64,000 nt of DNA from Shewanella amazonensis SB2B (GCF_000015245.1 NC_008700.1:4166501-4230500); one strand, 5' to 3'; positions 1 through 9,664 are shown, counted from the stretch's first letter. A program made the numbers and translations. The notes: generated by a model from the sequence alone, not told the origin.

Positions 1-2
1 AT

Positions 3-1157
3 ATTCAACTGGCCCAAACCGTTGACCGGCGAAGCTTTGCCGCCCAAATACGGGCAGCCGATCCCAAATCCGTATTGGTGGCCTGGCGCAACAGCTTCGA
101 CATAGTCGGTTCCCTGAGTCTGATGCCGGAAGATATTCCCCTGCTGCCGGAAACGGTGGAGTTTCCCATTCTGACCGGCGGCCCGGACAAGCTGCACATA
201 CTCACAGGTGGCCTCGTTATCACCCGCTACGGGCCTGTGCTTATCGCCACCCGTACCGACCAACTGGCGACCCTGATTAAGAAATTTCTGCGGGCTGCCG
301 TGACCACCATGACCCTGACCATAGTGCTGACCATGGCCCTGGGATATCTGTTTTCCAAAGCCATTCTGCGCCGCTTGGTGCAATACAACCGGCTGGCACA
401 GCGCATCGAGCGCGGCCACTACGATACCCGACTGCCGGTGAGTTGGCGTCAGGATGAATTCGATATGCTGGCGCGCCAGTTTAACCGGGTACTGGACACC
501 CTCGAAGCCAACCTCCAGGCAGTGCGCGGGGTAACCGACAATATCGCCCACGACCTGCGCACCCCGCTGTCTCACCTTCGCATCGGGCTGGAACAACTGA
601 GAGATAAGCCCCAGGAAGAACGCGCAGATAAAGCCGAGCAGTTGATCGAAGAGCTGGACTTTTGTCTCGCCACCTTCGATGCCATGTTGTCTTTGACCCG
701 TATCGAAGAAGGGCAGCAACAGCTGGATTTGCAACAGTTAAGTCTGTCGCAGTTGTGTGCCGATTTGGTGGAAATGGCCGAATTGCTGGCCGAAGAGCGC
801 GGTCAAACCCTCAGTCTGGAACTCGGCCGTGAATGCACGCTGCAGGGCGATAAGCATTTGTTGTTTCAAGCGCTGTTTAATCTGGTGGACAACGCCATCA
901 AGTACGCAGGTGACGGCGCGGCAATCAGCATCAGCCAGAATGGCCGAGAAGTGGTGATTGCCGACAATGGTCCCGGGATCCCGCCGGAAAGCCGTGAGCG
1001 GGTGTTCGAGCGCCTGGTGCGACTCGACCCCAGCCGTCATCATCAGGGCACGGGGCTTGGCCTGTCTATGGTGAAGGCGATATTATCGCGCCATCAGGCC
1101 CATATACGCCTCGAAGACAACCAACCGGGTCTGAGAGCCGTCATCGAGTTTCAATAA
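3..1157 (+). CDS. Sensor histidine kinase, 5' end outside window
   Basis: Membrane two-component sensor kinase. The frame is open from base 3, so the N-terminus is missing and 384 residues are visible. There is a periplasmic sensor remnant, a membrane helix near 300-355, a HAMP-like linker, an H-box (NIAHDLRTPL, about 540-570), an N-box (NLVDNAIKYA) and G-boxes (DNGPGIPP, GTGLGLSMVKA). All the residues expected for autophosphorylation and ATP binding are present. Its response regulator is probably the gene upstream, outside the window (inference). The next gene starts 3 bp after its stop, suggesting co-transcription. A TTG at 75 would be a poor start because coding-like sequence continues upstream. 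Confidence 0.92.
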   Translation: MQLAQTVDRRSFAAQIRAADPKSVLVAWRNSFDIVGSLSLMPEDIPLLPETVEFPILTGGPDKLHILTGGLVITRYGPVLIATRTDQLATLIKKFLRAAVTTMTLTIVLTMALGYLFSKAILRRLVQYNRLAQRIERGHYDTRLPVSWRQDEFDMLARQFNRVLDTLEANLQAVRGVTDNIAHDLRTPLSHLRIGLEQLRDKPQEERADKAEQLIEELDFCLATFDAMLSLTRIEEGQQQLDLQQLSLSQLCADLVEMAELLAEERGQTLSLELGRECTLQGDKHLLFQALFNLVDNAIKYAGDGAAISISQNGREVVIADNGPGIPPESRERVFERLVRLDPSRHHQGTGLGLSMVKAILSRHQAHIRLEDNQPGLRAVIEFQ

Positions 1158-1160
1158 GTT

Positions 1161-1835
1161 ATGTATCGCATCATCGCCGACGAGACGGACTTTCTCGTTA
1201 TCGACAAGGCACCGGGCGTGCACTTTCACAGCCAGGATGGCAGCGCCGGTGTAGTGGCGCAGGTTGAATCCGATTTGGGGATAGATCTCTACCCCGTGCA
1301 TCGATTGGACACCCTCACCTCTGGCCTGATCATACTGGCCAAATCCAGTGCCGCTGCAGCAGACTTTACCGAGCTGTTCAGCCGTCACGGGGTGCAGAAA
1401 TACTATCTGGCGCTTGCCAAAGGCAAGCCAAAGAAGAAACAGGGCAAGATTGCAGGTGATATGGCCAAGTCACGCCGCAGCCAATACAAGTTACTGCGGA
1501 CCATGGAAAACCCGGCCGTCACCCAATTTTTCTCTGCCTCGGTGGCCGAGGGATTAAGGGCCTACCTGCTCAAGCCCCTCACCGGAAAAACCCATCAGCT
1601 CAGAGTGGCTCTGGCAAGCCTGGGCACCCCCATACTCGGTGATACCCTTTACGGAGGCGAGAGCTCAGACAGGGGGTATTTGCACGCCTGGCAACTGGAG
1701 TTCCAATTTCGAAGTCGGGATTACCGTTTTGAAAGTAAGCCCTCGGTGGGCGAAGCCTTCTGTTCAGACACCTTATCACAACAGCTCAAAAACGACTGGT
1801 GCAATCCATCAGACCTGGAGTGGCCCGGCCGCTGA
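1161..1835 (+). CDS. RluA-family RNA pseudouridine synthase
   Basis: Isomerises uridine to pseudouridine in rRNA or tRNA. The 224 residues carry the RluA-type catalytic motif HRLDTLTSG (Asp nucleophile) near residue 48 and the later KTHQLRV and PILGDTLYGG motifs. It lacks an N-terminal S4 RNA-binding domain, so it is a short stand-alone catalytic domain, like the TIGR01621 group. The exact target base cannot be read from sequence. It sits 3 bp behind the kinase gene. Its last 27 bp overlap the 3' end of the convergent diguanylate cyclase gene. Confidence 0.9.
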   Translation: MYRIIADETDFLVIDKAPGVHFHSQDGSAGVVAQVESDLGIDLYPVHRLDTLTSGLIILAKSSAAAADFTELFSRHGVQKYYLALAKGKPKKKQGKIAGDMAKSRRSQYKLLRTMENPAVTQFFSASVAEGLRAYLLKPLTGKTHQLRVALASLGTPILGDTLYGGESSDRGYLHAWQLEFQFRSRDYRFESKPSVGEAFCSDTLSQQLKNDWCNPSDLEWPGR

Positions 1836-2990
1836 GTCCATCACGCAGTTGCGGCCACCTGCCTTGGCCTGATACATGGCGTGGTCGGCTGCCGAAATCA
1901 GCTGAGAGACACTCATCCCATCCACCATCGCGGCGCAGCCAAAACTTGCGCTCAATACCACTTCATCGTCATCCCAGCGCAGCGCCGTTGCAGCCAGACT
2001 CTCTCTCAGTTTTTCGGCCACCAGATGTGCCTGCTTAATGCCGACACCGGATAAAATAACCAGAAACTCCTCGCCGCCAAAACGGCATAACATATCGGTT
2101 TCTCTGAGACTATGGCTTAATATCAGCGCCGCTTGCCGCAGCGCCGCATCACCGGCCTGATGCCCGAGCTTATCGTTGATTTTTTTGAAGTGATCCAAAT
2201 CCAGCAACACGATGGCAAATGGTTCTCGCCCCTTCTGCCAGCGCAGGTTGAGCTCTCTTAGCCTCAGTTCTGCGCTGCGACGATTCCACAGACCTGTCAG
2301 CATGTCTCTGTCCGCCAGCACCCTGATTTTTTGCACCAGGCGGGTAAGGGCATTGCCCATGGCAACGACATTGATACTGAGGCTGAGCACCAGATAAAAC
2401 CACAGCATGGGCACAGCTTCAGCGGTATGGATGGAAATAAAACGGGCTTCTGCATCTTCCTGGGTCATGATAAGACCGAGCCGCACTAAAAACAGCACAG
2501 CCGCCAGTATCAATGGCATCACCAGCAGCAAGGTGATGTTATGGCCGACACTGGGCAGAAGTCCCTTGTAGGTTGATTCACCCAAACGTACAAACAAGAG
2601 GGCCGCCGCCAGCGAGAACACGATGCCGAGATAATGCTGTGACTCCACCGAAGGCGGTACCATCAGCATGGCAAATATCACCACAGCCAACAGCAACAGC
2701 TCAGGCTTGTAGTTTATTGGTAGTCGAAACAGGAATACTGTGCCAAAGCGCATCATGATGATGCCGGCAATGAGGCTTAAATCGGCGCCGAACCAAGTGA
2801 TATAGCTCGCCCCCTCCGTGCGTAACGCATTGAGAATCAGCCCCAACATCAACAATCCATTGGCCACCGCGTACTGGCGACATGCCTTTGGCGCTATGCG
2901 TAATGGGCCCGCCAGCAGAGCCCAGGCTGCGGCACAGGCGGCCGTCAACAGCACTATGACCTCAATGAGGATCTCAGCTTGGATGTCCAT
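1809..2990 (-). CDS. Membrane-bound GGDEF diguanylate cyclase
   Basis: Makes cyclic di-GMP from two GTP at the inner membrane. The first 230 or so residues are very hydrophobic with six or more predicted membrane segments, presumably a sensory module of unknown ligand. The C-terminal GGDEF domain begins around DRDMLTGLWNRR and carries the active GGEEF signature. An RxxD inhibitory site (RETD) lies five residues before it, so product inhibition is expected. No EAL domain is present. The gene is 393 codons and converges on the pseudouridine synthase with a 27 bp overlap. Confidence 0.92.
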   Translation of the reverse strand: MDIQAEILIEVIVLLTAACAAAWALLAGPLRIAPKACRQYAVANGLLMLGLILNALRTEGASYITWFGADLSLIAGIIMMRFGTVFLFRLPINYKPELLLLAVVIFAMLMVPPSVESQHYLGIVFSLAAALLFVRLGESTYKGLLPSVGHNITLLLVMPLILAAVLFLVRLGLIMTQEDAEARFISIHTAEAVPMLWFYLVLSLSINVVAMGNALTRLVQKIRVLADRDMLTGLWNRRSAELRLRELNLRWQKGREPFAIVLLDLDHFKKINDKLGHQAGDAALRQAALILSHSLRETDMLCRFGGEEFLVILSGVGIKQAHLVAEKLRESLAATALRWDDDEVVLSASFGCAAMVDGMSVSQLISAADHAMYQAKAGGRNCVMDSAAGPLQV

Positions 2991-3133
2991 TAAACCCCGA
3001 GAGTTTTTATTTTTTTTTTAGTGGCGTTACTATAGCCGTCGTAAGGGGAGAATGTCAGTTTTTTGTCCGACAAGTCTTGCCATTTTTCGGCCCAGTTGCG
3101 AAGTTAGCCAGGTAGTCCAAGCAAGGAGATCTT

Positions 3134-3301
3134 ATGGATACCAATAAACTACTGCTGGTGATCATCGCCATATTGCTGCCTCCCGTGGCGGTATTTTTAA
3201 AAGAAGGTGCGGGAAAGCATCTGCTGATCAATATTATTTTGTGTCTGTTTTTCTGGGTTCCCGGCCTGTTGCACGCCCTGTGGGTCGTAACTAAAAGCTA
3301 A
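3134..3301 (+). CDS. YqaE/Pmp3-like small membrane protein
   Basis: A 55-residue protein made of two hydrophobic helices: LLLVIIAILLPPVAVFL, then a short polar turn with G-A-G-K, then a helix ending in W-V-P-G-L-L-H-A. This is the architecture and signature of the Pmp3/YqaE (UPF0057) family, linked in other organisms to membrane potential and salt or cold stress. The start has a good ribosome site (AAGGAG about 6 bases upstream). A rho-independent terminator follows immediately, so it is probably a monocistronic stress gene. Its role here is inferred from family only. Confidence 0.85.
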   Translation: MDTNKLLLVIIAILLPPVAVFLKEGAGKHLLINIILCLFFWVPGLLHALWVVTKS

Positions 3302-3328
3302 AACACCCTCAAATGCACTGTGAGATGA

Positions 3329-3351
3329 CAGCCCCGTAGCGGGGCTTTTTT
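3329..3351 (+). terminator. Rho-independent terminator after the YqaE-like gene
   Basis: Stem GCCCCG, loop TAG, stem CGGGGC, followed by six T residues. It lies 30 bp after the stop of the small membrane protein. Confidence 0.85.
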
Positions 3352-3442
3352 ATGGATGAATTTAGTTAATCCAATTTGTGGACATTCGCTGTCTAAGAAA
3401 GCATTATTTCTTTTATGAATTTTTTTTATTCATCTATAAACC

Positions 3443-4297
3443 ATGTTTGCTCATCTGCCTTCTCTCAACGGTTTACGGGTTTTCGAAGCAGCGGCCCGTC
3501 ATCTGAGCTTTAAACTCGCGGCCAAGGAGCTTGAGCTCACACCGACCGCTGTATCACATCAAATCCGCAATCTGGAAGCGCAGCTGGAGATTCAGCTGTT
3601 TATTCGCCACACCCGGGCGGTGGAGCTCACAGCTGCGGGGCAAACATTATTTGATACCAGTCGCCAGGTTCTGCGCCAAATAGAACAGACTCTGACCAAT
3701 CTTGGGGTCGGCGACGAAACCGACATCCACATCAGTGCGCCCCACGGTTTTGCGGCCCTGTGGCTGGCACAGCGTTTACCTTACTTTCAGCGCAGATTTC
3801 CCGAAGTGCGGGTGTCAGTCAGCCAATCGGATGCCCCCGATACCCAGAGCGGACATGTTGCCATTGTCCCCGCAGCCTCACCCCAAGATGCTACCCTGCC
3901 GGAGTACTTTGGCATTTACGCCAGCCCCGCCTATTTGTCCCGCAAACACTCACAGCAAACACTGATGCATGTGCGCCGTCATACTGGTGTCACACAAATC
4001 AACTGGGATAGTTGGCAGAAAGAGTACGGCAAGTTCAAAGAAGCCCAGCTTATCGAGTTTGATCGTGAAGACCAGCTGGTACAGGCCTGCCTCGCCGGGC
4101 AAGGACTGGCACTGACCAGCTCCCTATTGGTGTCATCACTGGTGGAAAAAGGCTGGTTGAAATCTTGTCTGCCAGACAAGACTCTGCCGGGCTCCGGCTA
4201 CAACATCCGTCTGCAGCAGGACTCCCACAAAAAGCGCCAAATTCAGCAATTTACAAGCTGGCTGGACGAGCAAATCGGCACAGATGCCGACCAATAA
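3443..4297 (+). CDS. LysR-family regulator, GcvA type
   Basis: DNA-binding transcription regulator of 284 residues. The N-terminal winged HTH opens with LPSLNGLRVFEAAARHLSF and contains ELTPTAVSHQIRNLE, a typical GcvA-like recognition helix. The rest is a LysR substrate-binding domain. The effector is unknown. It is followed 33 bp later by a penicillin acylase-family gene on the same strand, so it may control that gene (inference). It could also act elsewhere, because GcvA-type regulators are numerous and promiscuous in context. The upstream 140 bp is AT-rich. Confidence 0.9.
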   Translation: MFAHLPSLNGLRVFEAAARHLSFKLAAKELELTPTAVSHQIRNLEAQLEIQLFIRHTRAVELTAAGQTLFDTSRQVLRQIEQTLTNLGVGDETDIHISAPHGFAALWLAQRLPYFQRRFPEVRVSVSQSDAPDTQSGHVAIVPAASPQDATLPEYFGIYASPAYLSRKHSQQTLMHVRRHTGVTQINWDSWQKEYGKFKEAQLIEFDREDQLVQACLAGQGLALTSSLLVSSLVEKGWLKSCLPDKTLPGSGYNIRLQQDSHKKRQIQQFTSWLDEQIGTDADQ

Positions 4298-4330
4298 CCG
4301 CCGTGGCAATGACTATCAAGGAAGAACCCC

Positions 4331-6637
4331 ATGTTAAAAGCCATCAAATGGGCACTGCTGCTGGTATTCGTGGTGTGCGCCAGTCTGTATTTCGCCTTTC
4401 GCGCCAGTCTGCCTGAACTCAGTGGCAACACTATCGCCCCAGGGCTGGAGCAGGCTGTCGACATCGAGCGCGATACTCTGGGTACGGCCATCATTCGGGC
4501 TCAAAGCCGACGCGACGCAGCCTTTGGGTTGGGCTATGCCCACGGACAGGACAGATTTTTTCAGATGGATTTGCTGCGCCGCAACTCAGCTGGCGAGCTG
4601 GCCGAGCTCTTTGGCGATGGGGCGCTGACCCTTGATGAGCGCCACCGCTTTCACCAATTCAGAAAGCGTGCCCGGGCGCTGCTGTCGCGCCTGCCTGCAA
4701 AAGACAGAGCCGTGCTGGAAGCCTATAGCCTCGGCGTCAATCAGGCACTGTCGCAGCAAACCCTGCCCAGTTTTGAGTACCTGCTGAGCGGTGGTGAAAT
4801 CACGCCCTGGCAACCCGAAGACAGCCTGCTGACTATCTTCTCCATGTATCTGGATTTACAGGGGAACACGGTTGAACGTGAACTGGTACTGGAGCGCATC
4901 AAACAGCTTTATGGTAATGAAATGCTCGCCTTCGTCAGCCAGAACGATCCTATTCAGGCAGCATTGGACGGCAGTACCTTACCCACCCAGGCAATGGTGG
5001 CGCCCACCTTATCGGCCACCGCGCTCGATAGAGCACAGCAAAGCCCCATTGGCAGCGAACTCGATGCCTTTGTTAAGGGCAGCAACAACTGGGCGGTCAC
5101 GGGTCAACTTACCCAGTCCGGACACGCCATGCTGTCGGATGATATGCACCTCGGCCTCGCGGTCCCCATTATCTGGTACAGAGCCCAACTCAATTACCGC
5201 CATCAAGGCGGTGAAACCGGCGAGCGCGACATTCAGGTCACAGGTGTGAGCCTGCCAGGCGCTCCTGTGATTGTGGTGGGCACCAATGGTCGTATCGCCT
5301 GGGGCTTTACCAACGGCTATATCGACACTGCAGACTGGATTGAGCTGGACGGCAACGAAGAAACAGAGATCGTCACAGAACAGCTCAAAAGCAAAGGCAC
5401 GGGTAAAGAGATGGCGCTCAAGTTATCCCGCTTTGGCCCGGTAAAACGCCTCGGCGACAAAGACTATGCGCTGTCCTGGGTGGCCCACGGCGACTTTGCC
5501 ATTAACCTCAACCTGATGCATCTGGAAACCGCCACCCACGTGGATGAGGGACTTAAACTCACCCGGCACACGGGGATCCCGGTGCAGAACATGCTGATAG
5601 TGGATGAGGCCGGTAATGCGGCCTGGCGCCTGACCGGTGCCATTTCGGCGCGGGATAACCCGACTCAAACTGCACAGTCAGCCGATGGCTGGCAAGCCGA
5701 TAGGTGGGCAGTACCTGCTGAAGATGTGCCCGTTGTCAGTAACCCCGCCAATCAACGGCTATGGAGCGCCAATAGCCGTGTGCTGTCGGTATCAGACACC
5801 CAACGCTTCGGCGATGGCGGTTACGCCATCGCCAGTCGTGCTGCGCAAATTCGCGATACCCTGCAGACCAAAGACAGTTTCGACGAGCGGGACTTTCTCG
5901 CGATGCAACTGGATAACCGGGCGCTGTTTCTTGCTCCCTGGCATCAGCTGTTGACCGACACACTGGAAAAGCAACAGGATGAATTTGCGGATGACCTCAA
6001 GGCGCTGGCCAGTTGGGGCGGCTGTGCCTGCAGCGATTCGGTGGGCTACCCCCTGGTAAACAGTTTCCGTATTCGGGTCATGGACAGCCTGTTTGCCCCG
6101 TTGCAAACCCGCCTCGCCGAAGAAGGTCTCAGCCTGAGCAAAATCAAGGGGAATCTGGAAGTGTCCGTATGGCAATTGCTCCGCCAACAGCCAGAATCCT
6201 GGCTTCCCGAGAAAATGGCCGACTGGGACAGCTACCTGCTGCAGATTTACCGCCATAATCGGGCTGAACTGCTAAGCCGCCATTCTCAAGCAGGTAAGCT
6301 TGCCGATCTCAATTGGGGCAAGGTTAACGCGCTCAAAATACAGCACCCTTTCAGCAAGCAGATCCCGCTGTTGGCGCCGCTGTTGGACATGCCACAGGTG
6401 CCGGGTTTTGGAGGCCACTTCGAACCCGCAGTACAAAGCTCAGGCTTTGGCGCCTCCCAGCGTCTTATCGTGCAGCCGGGGCGCGAATCCAATGGCATCC
6501 TGATGGTACCGGGCGGTCAATCGGGCCATCCGTTATCGCCCTATTACCGCAGTGGCTTTGACGATTACGCCAATCACAGGCCAACACCCTTACTGCCTGG
6601 CGAGGTAAAACACATGCTGCGTTTATCCCCGCAGTAA
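4331..6637 (+). CDS. Penicillin acylase-family Ntn hydrolase
   Basis: Predicted amide hydrolase of the penicillin amidase / acyl-homoserine lactone acylase superfamily (768 residues). An N-terminal hydrophobic segment (residues 6-24) suggests export or anchoring in the periplasm. The alpha-subunit region carries GLGYAHGQDRFFQMDLLRR. The autoproteolytic site is G-S-N-N-W-A-V with Ser251 as the predicted N-terminal nucleophile of the beta subunit. The later FTNGYIDTADW and NPANQRLWSANSR segments match the family. Real substrate could be a beta-lactam, an N-acyl homoserine lactone or another acyl amide; sequence alone does not decide. Confidence 0.9.
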   Translation: MLKAIKWALLLVFVVCASLYFAFRASLPELSGNTIAPGLEQAVDIERDTLGTAIIRAQSRRDAAFGLGYAHGQDRFFQMDLLRRNSAGELAELFGDGALTLDERHRFHQFRKRARALLSRLPAKDRAVLEAYSLGVNQALSQQTLPSFEYLLSGGEITPWQPEDSLLTIFSMYLDLQGNTVERELVLERIKQLYGNEMLAFVSQNDPIQAALDGSTLPTQAMVAPTLSATALDRAQQSPIGSELDAFVKGSNNWAVTGQLTQSGHAMLSDDMHLGLAVPIIWYRAQLNYRHQGGETGERDIQVTGVSLPGAPVIVVGTNGRIAWGFTNGYIDTADWIELDGNEETEIVTEQLKSKGTGKEMALKLSRFGPVKRLGDKDYALSWVAHGDFAINLNLMHLETATHVDEGLKLTRHTGIPVQNMLIVDEAGNAAWRLTGAISARDNPTQTAQSADGWQADRWAVPAEDVPVVSNPANQRLWSANSRVLSVSDTQRFGDGGYAIASRAAQIRDTLQTKDSFDERDFLAMQLDNRALFLAPWHQLLTDTLEKQQDEFADDLKALASWGGCACSDSVGYPLVNSFRIRVMDSLFAPLQTRLAEEGLSLSKIKGNLEVSVWQLLRQQPESWLPEKMADWDSYLLQIYRHNRAELLSRHSQAGKLADLNWGKVNALKIQHPFSKQIPLLAPLLDMPQVPGFGGHFEPAVQSSGFGASQRLIVQPGRESNGILMVPGGQSGHPLSPYYRSGFDDYANHRPTPLLPGEVKHMLRLSPQ

Positions 6638-6735
6638 ACCAAATCAACAGGAACGCCTGCCAACTGGCCCGATGATTTGCCAAAACCGTGGAAATGTTCG
6701 AGTCTGAGTAAACAAGATTCAACAGGGCATTAGCC

Positions 6736-7629
6736 ATGGAAACAGAAGCAACGCAGCCAGTCACAGAGCGACTGCTCCCCAGAACCAGCGACGTTGGTGG
6801 CATACCTGTGGCCAGGGCCATTCCCCAAAAGGCCAGACGCCTGATCGGTCCCTGGTGTTTTTTGGACCATCTCGGCCCAATTTCAGGCCCGGCAACCGTG
6901 AATGTGGGTGAGCACCCGCACACGGCACTGCAAACCTTCACCTGGATGATGGCAGGTGAGATATTGCACCGCGACAGCCTCGGCAGTGCTCAGGTGATAC
7001 GACCCGGCCAGGTGAATCTGATGACGGCAGGCCATGGTATCGCCCACACCGAAGAGTCTTTGCCAAATCAGACCCATCTGCACGCCGCTCAGTTTTGGAT
7101 AGCGCTGCCTGCTGCCCACAAGGACACAGCACCCAGGTTCGATCATTATCCCACACTGCCCCGTTGGCAGGATGCCGGGGCAAATTTCACCCTGCTGGTA
7201 GGTGACTGGGGCAATCATCGCTCGCCGGTGCTGCACTTCTCACCCATATTGGGGCTGGAGATTTTCCACAGTGCCGACACAGGGGCGCCTGTGACCCTGA
7301 CGTTGCCCCTCGAGCCAACATTCGAGTACGGGCTCATGCCACTGGAGGGCAGCTTCCAGTTGGCAGGCGAGAGCTTCAGCGATAACCAGCTGGCGTTTGT
7401 GAACAGGGGCGAGACATCAGTGACCATCCGCTTGCAGGCAGGATGCCGCCTGCTGCTTATCGGTGGTGAGCCCTTAACCGATGACATCACTATCTGGTGG
7501 AACTTTGTTGGTCACAGCAAAGCCGACATCGCAGAGGCCCAAGCACAGTGGCTTGCACAGGATCCCCGCTTCGGACCTGTCACCGGTTATCAGGGGCAAC
7601 GCCTGGAGCCGCCACCCATCCCCTGGTGA
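6736..7629 (+). CDS. Pirin-family bicupin protein
   Basis: Iron-binding bicupin of 297 residues. The N-terminal cupin has the metal-ligand pattern HPHTALQT, ILHRDS and MTAGHGIAHTEES, matching the His/His/His/Glu ligands of pirins. The C-terminal cupin is more divergent. Family members act as redox-sensing cofactors or quercetin dioxygenases, but the substrate here is unknown. The gene begins about 100 bp after the acylase gene and ends before a strong bidirectional terminator, so it may be separately transcribed. Confidence 0.9.
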   Translation: METEATQPVTERLLPRTSDVGGIPVARAIPQKARRLIGPWCFLDHLGPISGPATVNVGEHPHTALQTFTWMMAGEILHRDSLGSAQVIRPGQVNLMTAGHGIAHTEESLPNQTHLHAAQFWIALPAAHKDTAPRFDHYPTLPRWQDAGANFTLLVGDWGNHRSPVLHFSPILGLEIFHSADTGAPVTLTLPLEPTFEYGLMPLEGSFQLAGESFSDNQLAFVNRGETSVTIRLQAGCRLLLIGGEPLTDDITIWWNFVGHSKADIAEAQAQWLAQDPRFGPVTGYQGQRLEPPPIPW

Positions 7630-7652
7630 CACGTCTTTTGGCTGCAAGATAT

Positions 7653-7681
7653 AAAAAGACCGCCGAATGGCGGTCTTTTTA
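7653..7681. terminator. Bidirectional terminator, pirin / VOC gene
   Basis: Stem AAAAAGACCGCC, loop GAAT, stem GGCGGTCTTTTT. The A and T flanks allow termination in both directions between the convergent pirin and VOC genes. Confidence 0.88.
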
Positions 7682-7695
7682 CATTGGGTCAGAGC

Positions 7696-8091
7696 TTATT
7701 CCGGCGTATGGCAGACCGCTTCCACATTGTTGCCATCGGGGTCCAGCAGAAACGCACCAAAATAATGCTCATGGTAGATGGGCCTTAAACCGGGAGCGCC
7801 GTTGTCTTTACCTCCAGCAGCCAGGCCTGCAAGGTAAAACCCGGCCACCGCAACACGGTTTGGCGCCACAAAAGCGGTGTGCCTGGGCGAAGCCGGCTCA
7901 CGGCTTTCAATCACCCAGAAAATGGGTTTTCCTTCGGGACCAAAGGCGCACATGCGTCGGGTCGGCCAGGTTGGATCCCAACTGGTCGCCTCTTCAAACA
8001 ACAGTGGGTAAGCCAGGGGCGCAAAGGCGGCGCTATAAAAGTCGCGGGTGGCGATGTAGTCGGTGGCGTAGGTACTCAGATGGTCAATCAT
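7696..8091 (-). CDS. VOC-family (glyoxalase/bleomycin-resistance fold) protein
   Basis: Small metal-dependent enzyme fold of 131 residues opening with MIDHLSTYATDYIATRDFY, the usual first beta-alpha unit of VOC proteins. The end, FGAFLLDPDGNNVEAVCH, contains the conserved D-P-D-G-N-x-x-E ligand segment. An upstream ATG would add 16 residues, but the start at 8091 has AAGGAA at a suitable distance and matches the family. Substrate is unknown; possible roles are dioxygenase, isomerase or drug binding. It lies downstream of gor on the same strand, with a terminator between. Confidence 0.85.
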   Translation of the reverse strand: MIDHLSTYATDYIATRDFYSAAFAPLAYPLLFEEATSWDPTWPTRRMCAFGPEGKPIFWVIESREPASPRHTAFVAPNRVAVAGFYLAGLAAGGKDNGAPGLRPIYHEHYFGAFLLDPDGNNVEAVCHTPE

Positions 8092-8158
8092 CTCTGGGGT
8101 TCCTTGCTGAGGCAAATAGTGGCAGTGTGTCGAGCGCACAAGTTAACCATAAGACAGA

Positions 8159-8186
8159 AAAAAGCCGCTCATTGAGCGGCTTTTTA
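8159..8186 (-). terminator. Terminator after gor
   Basis: Stem AAAAAGCCGCTC, loop AAT read on the minus strand, stem GAGCGGCTTTTTT. It lies just past the gor stop codon and before the VOC gene. Confidence 0.87.
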
Positions 8187-8189
8187 ATT

Positions 8190-9545
8190 TCAGCGCATAG
8201 TAACAAACTCTTCGGCGCCGGTGGGATGGATAGCTACCACGGCATCGAAGTCGGCCTTGGTGGCCCCCATCTTGATTGCCACGCCAAAGCCCTGGAGGAT
8301 TTCATCCATCCCAAAGCCAATACCGTGGATACCCACAACTTTTTCGTCCGGACCGGCGCACACCAGCTTCATTTTGCAGGGTTGGCGATGCGCGGTCACG
8401 GCGGTGTACATGGAGGTGAAGGTCGAGGTGTACACCTTCACCTGATCCTCGCCGTACTGCGCCTTGGCATCGGGCTCACTCAGACCCATGGTGCCTATGG
8501 GGGGGTGGCTGAATACCACGGTTGGCACCAGGCTGTAGTCCATTTTGGCATTGGGCTGGCCGCCAAAGAGGCGCTCAGACAGGAAACGTCCGGCTTTCAC
8601 GGCCACTGGCGTAAGTTCAATACCGCCAGCCATGATATCGCCGACGCAGTAGATACCTTTGGCGCTGGTTTGCTGCCATTCATCCACTATGACGTAACCC
8701 TTGTCGTCCAGGGTTACATCTGTATTTTCCAGACCGATTTTATCGGTGGCAGGCTCACGGCCGATGGCCCAAATCAGGCAGTCCACGGTAATGGATTCGC
8801 CGTTTTCGAGCTGCAGCGTCAGACTGCCATCGGCATTTTTTTCCACCGCCTTGGGTACGGCATTGGTATGCAGAGTGGGGCCATTTTCGGCCATGGCATC
8901 TGTGAGCGCCTGACTCAGCATGGGGTCGAAGCTACGCAGCGGTGAGTGCTTACGCACACACAGGTGGGTTTCGCTGCCAAGGGCATGCAGCACACCGGCA
9001 ATCTCCACTGCAATATAACCGGCGCCCACCACCACAACCCGCTTGGGCTGTTCGGACAGGGCAAAAAAGCCATTGGAGTCAATACCATGCTCTGCGCCCG
9101 GAATATTGGGGATGCTTGGGCGGCCACCGGTGGCAATCAGAATATGATCGGCCGTGTATTCTTCACCGTTTACTTCTATGGTGTTGTTATTCTTAAACTT
9201 ACCATAGCCTTCCACCAGGGTAACGCCGTTGCTGGCGAAGCCACGGCCATAGGCGGCATGTACACGGTCAATATAGGCTTCACGGCTGGCTACCAGAGTG
9301 TTCCAGTCGAAGTTTTTCACATCCACATCAAAGCCATAGTCTTTGGCGTAAAGATGCATGGCCTCGGCAACCTGAGCACCGTACCACATCACTTTTTTCG
9401 GCACACAGCCAACGTTTACGCAGGTACCGCCGACATGCTTGGCTTCAATCAATAAAACCTTGGCGCCACGGATGGCGGCGCGATTGGCGGACGCAATACC
9501 GCCACTGCCTGCGCCCAGGCAGATGTAATCGTAGTGTTGGGCCAT
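8190..9545 (-). CDS. gor: Glutathione-disulfide reductase
   Basis: Cytosolic FAD- and NADPH-dependent enzyme that reduces glutathione disulfide (451 residues). It shows the FAD dinucleotide site GAGSGGIASANRAA, the redox-active disulfide GGTCVNVGCVPKK, the NADPH-binding site GAGYIAVEIAG, and the C-terminal HPTGAEEFVTMR end with the catalytic His. The start at 9545 has GGAG 7 bases upstream and matches the family N-terminus; a longer frame to 9581 exists but lacks support. A near-palindrome CCTGTGA-N9-TCACAGG at 9623-9645 lies in the promoter region and may be an operator. Confidence 0.96.
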   Translation of the reverse strand: MAQHYDYICLGAGSGGIASANRAAIRGAKVLLIEAKHVGGTCVNVGCVPKKVMWYGAQVAEAMHLYAKDYGFDVDVKNFDWNTLVASREAYIDRVHAAYGRGFASNGVTLVEGYGKFKNNNTIEVNGEEYTADHILIATGGRPSIPNIPGAEHGIDSNGFFALSEQPKRVVVVGAGYIAVEIAGVLHALGSETHLCVRKHSPLRSFDPMLSQALTDAMAENGPTLHTNAVPKAVEKNADGSLTLQLENGESITVDCLIWAIGREPATDKIGLENTDVTLDDKGYVIVDEWQQTSAKGIYCVGDIMAGGIELTPVAVKAGRFLSERLFGGQPNAKMDYSLVPTVVFSHPPIGTMGLSEPDAKAQYGEDQVKVYTSTFTSMYTAVTAHRQPCKMKLVCAGPDEKVVGIHGIGFGMDEILQGFGVAIKMGATKADFDAVVAIHPTGAEEFVTMR

Positions 9546-9664
9546 GTAACTCTCCGTTGTGAACGACCGGCAAAGGCTCAATTGTAGGGAGCTTTTTGCA
9601 CCTAGACCAGAGCAAAGACCGGCCTGTGAGTCAGTTTGTCACAGGACTGGGGCTCACAGAGGGC

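Noticed and set aside
7497..8945. Long plus-strand open frame (482 codons) through the VOC and gor genes
   Set aside because: It crosses two terminators and the antisense side of two recognised genes, and no domain is visible.
9623..9645. CCTGTGA-N9-TCACAGG as a CRP site near gor
   Set aside because: CRP sites need a 6-base spacer between TGTGA and TCACA; here it is 9. Kept only as a possible operator of unknown type.
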